Of a stretch of 64,000 nucleotides of DNA, positions 46,384 to 55,551 are shown piece after piece (within the stretch, counting starts at the first letter, position 1; the number at the start of each line of letters is the position of its first letter). The position numbers and the translations under genes were made by a program. The stretch is taken from assembly GCA_963677505.2 (NCBI GenBank), contig CAXXWB010000036.1:1-64000 (forward strand). Direction: 5' to 3'. The notes under the pieces are model-generated. The model was not told the origin of the DNA and searched no databases. It saw nothing but the letters and a program-made list of their open reading frames with translations. This stretch comes from JBGSUZ01 sp963677505 (GTDB lineage: Bacteria > Bacillota > Clostridia > Peptostreptococcales > Acidaminobacteraceae).

Positions 46384-47481
46384 ATGACTATTCCGATAAA
46401 GAAACAAAAAAAGATGTATCCCCTACTCACAGCCGTTCTAATTTTATTGGGAATTTCTTTCGTGTTGGACCGAGTTGATCAAAAAGACCATTATAAGAAA
46501 GAACCTTTCGCAGTTGCAACCTATGAAACTTTTAATAATTTTTCAGTCAATAGAAGTGCCCTTTCCGCCTTCATTGACCAGCATTTTTTAACCGATGGCC
46601 TTATGCCCACACAACTTTTAGAAGCACCTCAAGGAGACTTGCCCGGTGGTAAAGACTTTCAGTCTCAGTCCGTAGGGCTCCTGCTATTATATTATGTTGA
46701 AACCAACCAGCCAGAGGCTTTTCTCAATCAATATCAGTTGGCTAAAAAGCGTCTTCAAAAAGATAATGGCTTATTTCAATGGCGAACAAGAGCCAGTCAG
46801 TTGACTGTAGAAAATCACACTGTAGACGATCTTCGAATTGCCAAAGCACTTACCATCGCCTCTAAACGTTGGGGTAACAATCATTGGAAAACTGAAGCAG
46901 AAAATTTATCCCACGCCTTGATTGCCCACTGTACCCTTAAAAATCGTCTATTGGCTGACGACCGTTCTACTAAGTCAATCGCTCCTCTAAATGATTTAGA
47001 CCTGAGTACAATGCTACTACTCTCAGATTTTGATTCTGAATGGGAGACCATTGCTAAGGAAAGCCTTAAGGAGATACAAAAATCAAGATTTCCGTACAAC
47101 CCTTTTTATGTAAAATCAAAAACAAATGAGCAAAGCTACATGACCATTGATAACATAACAGTCATTCTTCACCTTGCTCAAACAGGACAAAACAATATTA
47201 ATGATCTCAGGTGGCTAAAATTCCATCTTAAGAAAGGCCCTGTATACGAATCTTACAATTCCTTAGGGAAGGCGGTTTCAGAAGTGGAATCTCCTGCCAT
47301 TTACGGTGTGCTAGCTCAAATTGGAAAATATACTAAAGACCCTGAACTTTACACCTTGGCTTGTGACCACCTTGTAGAAATGCAAAACAAAGGGCTCAGC
47401 GATGTGACGGGTGGGTATACAGATCCTAAAACTGGGCAAGGCAATGCCTTCGATCACTTAATGGCCCTTCTTGGTTTCTAA
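46384..47481 (+). CDS. GH8-like (alpha/alpha)6-barrel protein, membrane-anchored
   Basis: 365 residues with an N-terminal membrane helix (about 12-29) and an extracellular all-helical domain. SQSVGLLLLYYVE and VDDLRIAKALTIASKRWG resemble the EGQ/S...YGLL and D-DL-IA-AL segments of GH8/BcsZ-type endoglucanases. The position of the usual catalytic Glu in the first segment appears to be Gln-Ser, so activity is uncertain. GAAAGGAG precedes the ATG. It lies 1.65 kb past the GH-A gene with pepV in between, and would fit as a second polymer-processing protein of the locus. Confidence 0.65.
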   Translation: MTIPIKKQKKMYPLLTAVLILLGISFVLDRVDQKDHYKKEPFAVATYETFNNFSVNRSALSAFIDQHFLTDGLMPTQLLEAPQGDLPGGKDFQSQSVGLLLLYYVETNQPEAFLNQYQLAKKRLQKDNGLFQWRTRASQLTVENHTVDDLRIAKALTIASKRWGNNHWKTEAENLSHALIAHCTLKNRLLADDRSTKSIAPLNDLDLSTMLLLSDFDSEWETIAKESLKEIQKSRFPYNPFYVKSKTNEQSYMTIDNITVILHLAQTGQNNINDLRWLKFHLKKGPVYESYNSLGKAVSEVESPAIYGVLAQIGKYTKDPELYTLACDHLVEMQNKGLSDVTGGYTDPKTGQGNAFDHLMALLGF

Positions 47482-49792
47482 TCGGACCAAAACCTTAAAT
47501 GACTCTCAAAGACCGCTTCTGGCTCTGAGAGTTTTTTTATTTGCCACGGGTTGGGCAAAAGCATTTTATACCGAGGATGGAGATATCTGTCGTCTAAAAA
47601 CAAAGCCACCCCTCTGTCTTTTTCCGTGCGAATAAGTCTGCCCACAGCCTGAACGATTTTATTGATAGCAGGATATACATAGGCATAGGTATATCCATTT
47701 TTATTTTGTTCGTCGTAAAACCGTTTGATCAGTTCATTTTCAGGGCTCATATAAGGAGTTCCCATACCAATAATGACAACACCCTCTAAACGGCTTCCTA
47801 CCAAGTCAATCCCCTCTGAGAAGGAACCACCTAATACCGCAAGTCCCAATACACCGTCTTGGCTTTCGCCTTCAAAACACCCTAAGAATTCAGCCTTAGC
47901 ATTTTCATCCATTCCTGTGGTTTGGGTCACTATTAGACCCTCATTCCATTCTTCAACAATTCGACGCTCAATTTCCTTAAGAAATTGGTAAGAGGGACAG
48001 AAGACTAAATAATTTGCCTTCTTACTTTTAATAAGAGATAGAATATAGGACACCATTCTCCCATAATGCTTCTCCCTTGCTCCAAGACGAGTGTCCACCC
48101 CTGCCCCTAAAATCATCTGTCTGTTTTCAGGTGGGAAGGGACTGTCTAAAACCAACTTCCTACAACCTTCTATCCCCAGGACCTCTTCATAGTATGCATA
48201 AGGTGCCATGGTGGCAGAAAAAATAATGCAAGCTTTAGCGTTGGCATAACTTCCCCTTAAAGAGCTGCTTGGATCAATGCACATCATTTTACAAGTACCA
48301 GAGTCCTCCTCAGTATTCACCCATAGATGGCCTTCTGAAAAATAGTCACTCATAAAATTGAATCGATAACATCTGAGCATCAATTCTTGATCCGAGGTTT
48401 TTAGTTCAAAATTTTCCGTGTCTAACAAATACATAACACAGGTGTCCAAAAGCCTTGCTAAGGGTAGAAAGAATGGGACCATTCACATCTCTGTGCGTTT
48501 CAAATTCTAGGTCGCTTTCCTTTAATCCCTTTTGAATCGCCAACATTTGACGGTTGAGTTTGCCAAGGGCTTTATAGGGTTCTGTTTTCTTAGGAAAGGC
48601 CTTTCTTAAAGTCAATACGTCGTCACGACAAATGGCGGCACTGAACATTTCTCTTCCTCTATGAGGTAAATTATGGGCCTCATCTACAAGAAAAACGTAG
48701 TCTTCTGTCACTTCAACAAAGAATCTTTGTAATTTTGCCAAAGGGTCAAAGACGTAATTGTAGTCACAAACAATCACATCCGAAAAGCTTGCCACATCTA
48801 AAGCAAATTCCCCAGGGCAAACGTGATGCTTCGCCGCATACTTTTCCACATTAATGCGGTCCATATGATCTTCGGTGGAGAGCGCATCCATTAAACATTG
48901 ATTGATTCGGTCAAAGTGCCCTTTAGCATATGTACAGTCCTCAGGGTTGCACTTTTTTTCACTTGTGAAGCAAATCTTTTCTTTCGCTGTCAAGGTCACG
49001 CTTTTCACCTGAGCCCCAACCAGACGCATATGTTTAACACTTTCCTCTGCAACGGTTCTTGCAACGGTTTTTGCGGTCAAATAGAATATTTTATCGGTTT
49101 TTTCCTCTCCCATGGCTTTCAGGGCTGGAAACAAGGTAGAAACCGTTTTTCCAACCCCCGTAGGCGCTTCTGCCATCATGATAAATTCATCTCGAATGGC
49201 ACTGTAAACCGATGCTGCCAATTTCCTTTGCCCCGTTCGATAATCTCCGTAAGGAAAAGGCATGTCCTTTAAAGAAGCTGTTCTTTTCTCATGCCAATCG
49301 TTTTGGAAGTCCATCCAAACCCTGTATTGGTCTATGAGTTGGTCCACATAAACTTCTAACCACTTAGCTTCTAAGGTTCTTGTAAAATCCTTACGATCAT
49401 CCAGGACCACATTGGCATAGGTCAAAATAACTTCTACTTTCTCCAGTCCTTTCTCCACTGCCAGCATATGGGCATAGCAATAGGCCTGTGCCCAGTGAAT
49501 GGTCTCGCCTTCTTGGTCCCAGTCTGCTAATTTTCTTCGGGTGCTTTTTATTTCATGAATGCCTTTTTCATGAAAAACCCCATCGGCTCTTCCTTGAAGG
49601 GTTAACTGAATATCTGGGTAATATTTTTTTAAAGCTGACTTCCCGTTCCCAACCGTCTTCATATGTCCCCTGAATAGCTCTATGAACCTCTTGTCCCTCT
49701 AGCATCCGACTTCCACTGCCAAAGCGTACGTCGATGTCTCCGCTTCTAAGGACTAGTCCGACTAAATCGCCTACTGATATGACTGAAGACAT
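47478..49792 (-). CDS. PD-(D/E)XK nuclease fused to DinG/XPD-type Fe-S helicase (two frameshifts)
   Basis: About 770 residues after joining. Residues about 1-130 look like a RecB/Cas4-like nuclease domain: GRADGVF and IHEIKSTRRK supply the D...ExK core and HWAQAYCYAHMLA the QxxxY-like helix. The rest is a superfamily 2 helicase with EAPTGVGKT (Walker A), cysteines CFTSEKKCNPEDC plus CPGEF for a 4Fe-4S cluster, VDEAHNLPHRG (DEAH) and VGRLIRTEKDRG (motif VI). Extra bases in the seven-base run at 49624-49630 and the four-base run at 48448-48451 split it into three frames. The start is the ATG at 49790-49792, behind GAGGTG. Likely DNA repair; 4 bases overlap the convergent GH8-like gene. Confidence 0.88.
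47502..47538 (+). terminator. Terminator of the GH8-like gene embedded in the helicase coding region
   Basis: ACTCTCA / TGAGAGT stem (47502-47508, 47526-47532) with an inner partly paired loop and TTTTTTT at 47532-47538. It lies 20 bases past the GH8-like stop, inside the 3' end of the convergent helicase gene. Confidence 0.65.
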
Positions 49793-49910
49793 GGTTGACA
49801 CCTCGCTTTTGATAATCTGACAATACTTTTAAATCACCGTACATACGTTCTCATTCTATTGTAACACGGTTCTCACACTTTTTCATACAAGATCTCACCG
49901 ATTCAGACAA

Positions 49911-49958
49911 AAAGAAAGAAGTGCCATCCCCAATCCAATAGGTAGACACTTCTTTCTT
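49911..49958 (-). terminator. Terminator after the lytic transglycosylase gene
   Basis: AAGAAAGAAGTG / CACTTCTTTCTT stem with a 23-base loop and a TTTTTG tail on the minus strand, 29 bases past the stop. The plus side also has a long T run. Confidence 0.75.
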
Positions 49959-49986
49959 GTTTTTTTATTCGTCTCACAGGAATGGG

Positions 49987-50731
49987 TTATTTATTAAATG
50001 CTAAATAACGCTTCTCTGCACTGAGTACTTTTCTGGAATATGTGGTGCTGTAAGTCCCATTTCTTTGGTAATATTTTTTTAAATTACTAGGACCTCTGTT
50101 ATATTCAGATAAAATTCGGCTATAATCGTCGCCGTAGTTTTTCTGTAACAGATTTAAGTAGGCCGCTGCGAGGCCAATATTGTATTCGGGATCAAAAATG
50201 CGGTCAGGATTGTACTTGAGCCCAAGCTCTCCTCCAAAATCTGACGCTAGCCACCTCTCCGTTGCTGGGATAATTTGCATGTAACCTCTGTCTCTCGACG
50301 AGCCTACCTCCCACTGGTTGAAGTTGCTTTCCACTTCAATGACGGACAAGATCAATGAAGGGTCTAAATCATATTTATCAGCATAGCTTATCAAGATAAG
50401 CGCTGACTCATAATCAAGGGGCGTACCATTTGCGATTTTTTTAGCTCTTGACGCAACCGTTTGGGTTTTTTGTGCTTTGAGCCGTTGTTGCTTTTGCAAC
50501 AGTCGCTGTGCTGGATAGGGTTGTTTGGCCTTTAGCCAGTACCCCATTGTCCTGCCCTTTCTTTTCTATAATAGTTGGATTGTCTTTCGTAGTTTCAGCA
50601 AATGACGTAGATGTCCCGAATTCCAGAATCTGTACCCTGTTATTGACGATCGGCAATGGTCCAAAAGTACTTACCAGTAACAATGCAGCACTGAGTAAGA
50701 AGGACACTACCACGTTCTTATAACAAGTCAT
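49987..50731 (-). CDS. SLT-type lytic transglycosylase (one frameshift)
   Basis: Exported peptidoglycan-cleaving enzyme, about 247 residues after joining. There is an N-terminal signal or membrane segment (about 7-27), a Ser/Thr/Lys/Gln-rich linker, and an SLT domain with catalytic Glu in SVIEVESNFN, then RGYMQIIPAT and the AAAYLNLL and YNRGPSNL blocks. The two pieces join by removing one base from the six-T run at 50466-50471 (plus strand), giving AQSTKTQTVASRAKKI. GAAAGGTG lies upstream of the ATG. It probably acts in wall turnover. Confidence 0.88.
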
Positions 50732-50858
50732 GGTTCTGTTTCACACCTTTCTCTTATTTAAATATCTATATAAAAATCAAAAAGGTCGACAAGCGACCCA
50801 TCTGATGACTTAACGATTATATCACACATTTAAATAAAATCAACATAGACTATACCCT

Positions 50859-52404
50859 TTAGAACCTATATTCAGGCTCTATTATTGTATAAAACTCACT
50901 AAAACTCAGCTCAACTGTAATAAAACCAACTTTTGAACCAGAATCATCCAATATACTAAGAAATACTTCTATACCATCATTTGTAATTACAAAGTTGTCT
51001 ATTTTATCCAAATCAATAGGTTCAATCTCTTGAAACGTTCCAATTTCATAGTTTGTGATTCCCACTTCCAATGATTCCAATATTTTCTTTTTTTGTAGGT
51101 GGTAATTCAGAAATAGTTCCTCGAAAGTCAACTCTCTTCCCAGTGTAAAATCATAATTGAAGCACTCCCCATATTTGAACTGCTGTCCACCAACATAGCT
51201 CATTTGAATGTTTTGAAAAATTGAAACCATGCTGTTGCTGGCATAGGTAATTTGATAGTCAGAATTCATATCCATAGGCTGCATTTGATAGCCCCTATTT
51301 CTGCCTTTAAACACGTATTTATAAACGTTTTCAAGCAATTTTTTGTTGATGGCGTCCACCTGAGCTAGATCTCTGAAACCCTCTACCCTTGGAACATATT
51401 GTTGAACGCCTGAAAAAGTGACTAAATCCGTTAAAACTCTAATGTGATCTCGTTTTGAAACGATATAATCGGATCGGTTTTTTTGGATGCCCGTATCGAT
51501 ATAATTCAAAAAATCGTTCACAACAATATAGTCATTTCGCATTACCATTTTTGTGTATCTTTCTAACATTATTGCCAAATTTTTGGATTTCAAGTTCGTT
51601 GCTAGTCTCAAGTAAGATTTTGCAAGGCTTTCATCTAACTTGCCCGAGTCATTGTCAAAACTTTCAAAACCTTTGTTTCCAAAAATAAAGACGCTGAGTT
51701 CGTCATTAAACAGGGCTTGTATTTCATGACTCTTGTCTGAAAGGGGAAATTTATTTATGAAGTAGTCACATTTTAACAGTAATTTTTCTATATTTTTGTA
51801 ATATGTTTCCTCTTTTAACATTTTACTAGTACTGATAACATCGTATAAGCTCATGATTTCAAGGTATTTGCCACCTTCTTCTGACATGCCCGAAAAGTTG
51901 TTAGCCAGCCGCTCACAGTCTATAAATGGATGGTATAAATCCTTATCTCTTTTCAAATAGTAGCCCGACTGATCCAATTCCATCATAACGTCTCTGAATG
52001 GTTTTTCTTTGATCGTTTGAATCCATTCTGGTCGATAGGCATAGTAAAAAGTACTGGTAAATCATTTTGTGATTGCCCTGATAAAAGATTTTTTTATCAA
52101 ATTCTGGACGCTGAGCTCTCAAATAAGCATGGTATTTATACATGATTTGGGTCTTTTCTTGAGGTGGCAAGTAGGGTAGGGTTTTAGAAATGTAGGCTAA
52201 TATCTTTGAAGGAACGGTTTTTCGGTTGGTCATCATGTTGATCATCCTAGTTAATTCCTCGTATTGGTCATTGTCAATTCTAGGTCTGAAGGCTGAACTC
52301 CAAACCTTTGGCTCTCCCTCTGTAAAGGGTAATAGTGCGCAAGAGACAACACAAAAAAAGAGGATTATTAGAATAGCCCGTTGATTGCCTTTCCAATTAA
52401 TCAT
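50859..52404 (-). CDS. Extracytoplasmic protein of unknown function in a two-component operon (one frameshift)
   Basis: About 514 residues after joining. The N-terminus MINWKGNQ is followed by a hydrophobic segment ending VVSC (Cys22), which fits a lipobox, so it is probably a lipoprotein. I do not recognise the rest; it is mixed alpha/beta and charged, with no obvious catalytic motif. The break is at a five-A run (52046-52050 on the plus strand); dropping one base reads QYFYYAYRPEWIQTIKEKPF. The start overlaps the kinase stop by 8 bases and uses GAGGG. Coupling to a sensor kinase suggests a partner or target in envelope sensing. Confidence 0.7.
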
Positions 52405-54178
52405 CGTTTCCCTCCAACATTGGCAACACAAAATAGAAATTCACGCCCTTGCCCTCAGACAAGTTGCAAACCCCATAGTCTGCATCGTGAAGGTCCAATA
52501 TATTTTTTACAATGGCAAGTCCTAAGCCTGAGCCACCATTGTCTTTGTTTCTAGAACTCTCCAAACGATAGAACTTTTCCCAAATTTTATCCAGTTTATC
52601 TTCTGGAATCGCTTCTCCATTGTTTTCAATACCCATGTAACAGAGCTTTTCATCGCCCGTTTTTCGAATAGTAATTTTAATGGTTCCTCCGTTATTGCTA
52701 TAGCGAATAGCGTTGCTAAGCAGATTATTGACCACCATTTCAATTTTATCTTCGTCTGCCCAAATATAAAGGTTCTCGTCCTCTGTAACCACTTCACAGG
52801 TCAGTGATTTGTCTTCCATAACGGAAGTCATTCGGTCTGACACACTTACCATTAGGCTGTAAACCTCTATGATTGAACACTTAAGCTTATACCCGCCAGA
52901 TTGAAGCTTGGATATTTCCAGCATATCTCTTACTAGGGCATCCATTCGGTCGATTTCATCTAAAATCACTTCTGCATAATAAGGCTGCTTATTTTTTCCG
53001 ATGCCATCCTGTAGGGCCTCAGCGTAACTTTTCATTATACCCAGAGGGGTTTTCAGTTCATGAGAGACCCCGTTGATGAAATCTTTTCTCATATTTTCAA
53101 TTTGCCGTTCCCGTTCAATATCTTCTGTGAGCTTTTGATTGTGAAGTTTAAGTTCATCAAGGCTTAATCGCAAATTGTCGCTCATAATATTCAAACTGTT
53201 GGATAGGCTGCCAATTTCATCTTCACTATTGATTTCAAGTCGCTCGGTAAAATCTAAGTTGGCAATTTTTTCTGCGACCGTATTAATGTGAATAAGGGGC
53301 CTGGAAACCATAATAATGAAGGCATAAGAAAGCAAGGCTACTATTACCACAATCGCTGCAAAAACATAGCCGTAGTAGTCCTTCATGATTTCTATAGCCT
53401 CAAGAACTGCCTGATGAGGAATAGCGGCAACGATATAGCGCTTACCACCCTCCTTATCTATGATCCGTACGAATACTGTGCTCTTCGTATGACTTGCTTT
53501 CTCGTAGTATATAAATTTCCCTTCTGGGAGGTTATCAAAGCTGTAGTCATTCTTGCTCAACCAGAAGTTAAAAGCACCCCAGACTAGCTTTGTGTCCGTA
53601 CTATTTATGATGTCCTCTCCTGAAGGTAATACTGCAGTAACTACCTTTCCAGAGATTTTATCCAACATATCCGACTCTTGGTAACCATAATGGCTTTTAT
53701 AATTAAACCACGGTTCATTGTTGATCATCACTTTGACGGGTGTAAAGTTTTCTGGTCGATCACTCCAAATGATTCCTTCGGCTTCTAATCGGTCCCCACG
53801 TTTAGGTCTATAGGTCATAAAGTCTTTATCGTCAATTAAATAACCTAATCGAATTCTAAACATATGACCCGAATAATCTTCTAGGAGCACTTCATAGACG
53901 TCATCGTTTAACAGAGAATAGTTATCGAAAACGCCTAGGGTAATATTATGTGCACTTTTAAACAACTTTGCCTGACGGTCAAGGTTGTACTTATTCCAAT
54001 TGGAATTGATGTACAAATCCACGAACTCATTAAGGGTTTTCTCTAAAGTGACGTACTTTCTGTCCAAGTAAAAACGTTCAAAGAAGACGCTTTGAAAGTA
54101 CAAAATGGAGCTGATAAATACAGAGAAAGTAATCACCATCATGACAAATAACTTAAACGCAATGCCTTTACGCTGCAT
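52397..54178 (-). CDS. Membrane sensor histidine kinase
   Basis: 593 residues. Membrane helices at about 9-29 and 270-292 enclose a 240-residue extracellular sensor. HAMP follows (about 293-345), then the HisKA box GVSHELKTPLGIMKSY, and a HATPase_c domain with NNLLSNAIRYSNNGG, EKFYRLE and GSGLGLAIVK. It pairs with the OmpR-type regulator; the start shares one base with the regulator stop (TAATG). The stimulus is unknown. It resembles VicK/PhoR-class kinases in layout. Confidence 0.93.
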   Translation of the reverse strand: MQRKGIAFKLFVMMVITFSVFISSILYFQSVFFERFYLDRKYVTLEKTLNEFVDLYINSNWNKYNLDRQAKLFKSAHNITLGVFDNYSLLNDDVYEVLLEDYSGHMFRIRLGYLIDDKDFMTYRPKRGDRLEAEGIIWSDRPENFTPVKVMINNEPWFNYKSHYGYQESDMLDKISGKVVTAVLPSGEDIINSTDTKLVWGAFNFWLSKNDYSFDNLPEGKFIYYEKASHTKSTVFVRIIDKEGGKRYIVAAIPHQAVLEAIEIMKDYYGYVFAAIVVIVALLSYAFIIMVSRPLIHINTVAEKIANLDFTERLEINSEDEIGSLSNSLNIMSDNLRLSLDELKLHNQKLTEDIERERQIENMRKDFINGVSHELKTPLGIMKSYAEALQDGIGKNKQPYYAEVILDEIDRMDALVRDMLEISKLQSGGYKLKCSIIEVYSLMVSVSDRMTSVMEDKSLTCEVVTEDENLYIWADEDKIEMVVNNLLSNAIRYSNNGGTIKITIRKTGDEKLCYMGIENNGEAIPEDKLDKIWEKFYRLESSRNKDNGGSGLGLAIVKNILDLHDADYGVCNLSEGKGVNFYFVLPMLEGNDD

Positions 54179-54873
54179 TATTTCACCTCAAACATATACC
54201 CTGCCCTAATAATGGTTTTAATGTATTTGGAGCCTTTGCCGAGTTTGACTCTTAATTTTTTTATGTGAGTGTCAATGGTTCTCAAATCACCGTAATAATC
54301 TGCACCCCATACGGCGCTCAGAATGGCTTCACGGGAAAGGACCTTGTTTCGGTGGGTCATTAAGTATATTAATAGGTCGTACTCTTTAGGACTGAGTGTA
54401 GGCACCTCAGCATCGGCAACCTTAACCTCATAGGAAAGTCGATTGATCGAAATCAGACCCGCCTTCATCATATTTTCTTCTTTAGAAACACCGCTGCTAA
54501 CTTGCTCCATTCGCTTCAAAAGAGCCTTGGTACGTGCCACCAAAACCTTAGGGCTGAAAGGCTTTGTCACATATTCATCTGCCCCTAACTCAAAGCCTAA
54601 AATCTTGTCTTCGTCCTCTGATTTTGCTGTAATGATGATAATTGGCACATCTGAATTTCTTCTGATACGCTTGCACACTGTCATGCCATCAATTTCAGGC
54701 ATCATAATGTCCAAAAGAATCAAGTCTGCCTTTCTCTTCTCAAACTTATCAATAGCTTCTCGTCCATTAGCCGCTTCTATAACTTCGAAACCCTCTTCTT
54801 CAAAATAATCTCTTAGGATTTCTCTCAATCGGTCTTCGTCTTCAACAATCATTATGGTCTTCACTCTCGTCAC
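54178..54873 (-). CDS. OmpR-family response regulator
   Basis: 231 residues. The receiver domain has DED near the start, the phospho-acceptor Asp in LILLDIMMPEIDG, TAKSEDEDK and KPFSP. The C-terminal winged helix has LSPKEYDLL, REAILSAVWG and RTIDTHIKKLRVKLG. The start is GTG, overlapping the upstream lipoprotein stop (GTGA). Likely target of the kinase downstream. Confidence 0.95.
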   Translation of the reverse strand: MTRVKTIMIVEDEDRLREILRDYFEEEGFEVIEAANGREAIDKFEKRKADLILLDIMMPEIDGMTVCKRIRRNSDVPIIIITAKSEDEDKILGFELGADEYVTKPFSPKVLVARTKALLKRMEQVSSGVSKEENMMKAGLISINRLSYEVKVADAEVPTLSPKEYDLLIYLMTHRNKVLSREAILSAVWGADYYGDLRTIDTHIKKLRVKLGKGSKYIKTIIRAGYMFEVK

Positions 54874-55364
54874 CTCAAATATCCTTCTATTTTTAATCGC
54901 TCTATTTCATAATTGAGAATAAACTCTATCAAATCAGAAGTGTTCATTTCATCATATACTAGCAAAATGTCCTCTTCGGTATGCTTGCCAACATATTCAT
55001 CTAAACCTTCTGCAATTTTCATTTTGAGTTGTTCTTCCATAAAACCATCAATGATCGTCATGGCTGGTTCTCGAGCATCTGCCTCTTTAGTGCCTTTGGG
55101 TACAGCTGCTTTTATTTGATTTTTTATTTCCTTGTCCACGCTGCCAATGTCAAAAGTCTCTGCATAGGTTCTCACTTTTTCTATGAGGGCCGCCGTCTCC
55201 TCATCTTCCATATTTTTAAAAACCTCTTCAACAGGAGGTTCTTCAATCACTTCAACTTTTTTAGGAATTGCTTTTTCTTGTTTACACCCTGCTGTCATTA
55301 CCAAAAAAGAGAAAATTAAAATTGCTACAACGATCTTTCGTGGACCACTCCGCCCAATTATCAA
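54870..55364 (-). CDS. Small lipoprotein of unknown function heading the two-component operon
   Basis: 164 residues with a signal peptide and lipobox-like MTAGC (Cys27), then an acidic, Pro/Glu-rich linker and a helical domain. I do not recognise the family. The start is TTG, with a strong AGGAGG 8 bases upstream. It overlaps the response regulator start by 4 bases, so the order lipoprotein, regulator, kinase, large exported protein forms one tightly coupled unit. It may act as an accessory sensor; this is inference. Confidence 0.75.
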   Translation of the reverse strand: MIIGRSGPRKIVVAILIFSFLVMTAGCKQEKAIPKKVEVIEEPPVEEVFKNMEDEETAALIEKVRTYAETFDIGSVDKEIKNQIKAAVPKGTKEADAREPAMTIIDGFMEEQLKMKIAEGLDEYVGKHTEEDILLVYDEMNTSDLIEFILNYEIERLKIEGYLR

Positions 55365-55480
55365 CTGTGTTGCCTCCTATTTCCCCAATGAGGTTTCCCT
55401 CTTATTTAGGATTCATTTTATAGCTTAAGAAGATTGTACATGATTCAAGCTTCTAACTCTAGGGTTCACTTGATTTTTAC

Positions 55481-55512
55481 AAAAAAACATCAGTAAATTT
55501 TTACTGATGTTT
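55481..55512 (-). terminator. Terminator after the winged-helix protein gene
   Basis: AAACATCAGTAAA / TTTACTGATGTTT stem (55486-55512), followed on the minus strand by TTTTTTGT. It separates the NatAB unit from the two-component operon. Confidence 0.85.
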
Positions 55513-55551
55513 TAAAGAATACACTTTTTTCTATACAGCCTTTAAAGCTTT

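Noticed and set aside
47478..49792. A CRISPR-associated or defence island around the Cas4-like/helicase fusion
   Set aside because: No CRISPR repeats, cas genes, restriction or toxin-antitoxin genes are near; the neighbours are wall and dipeptidase genes.
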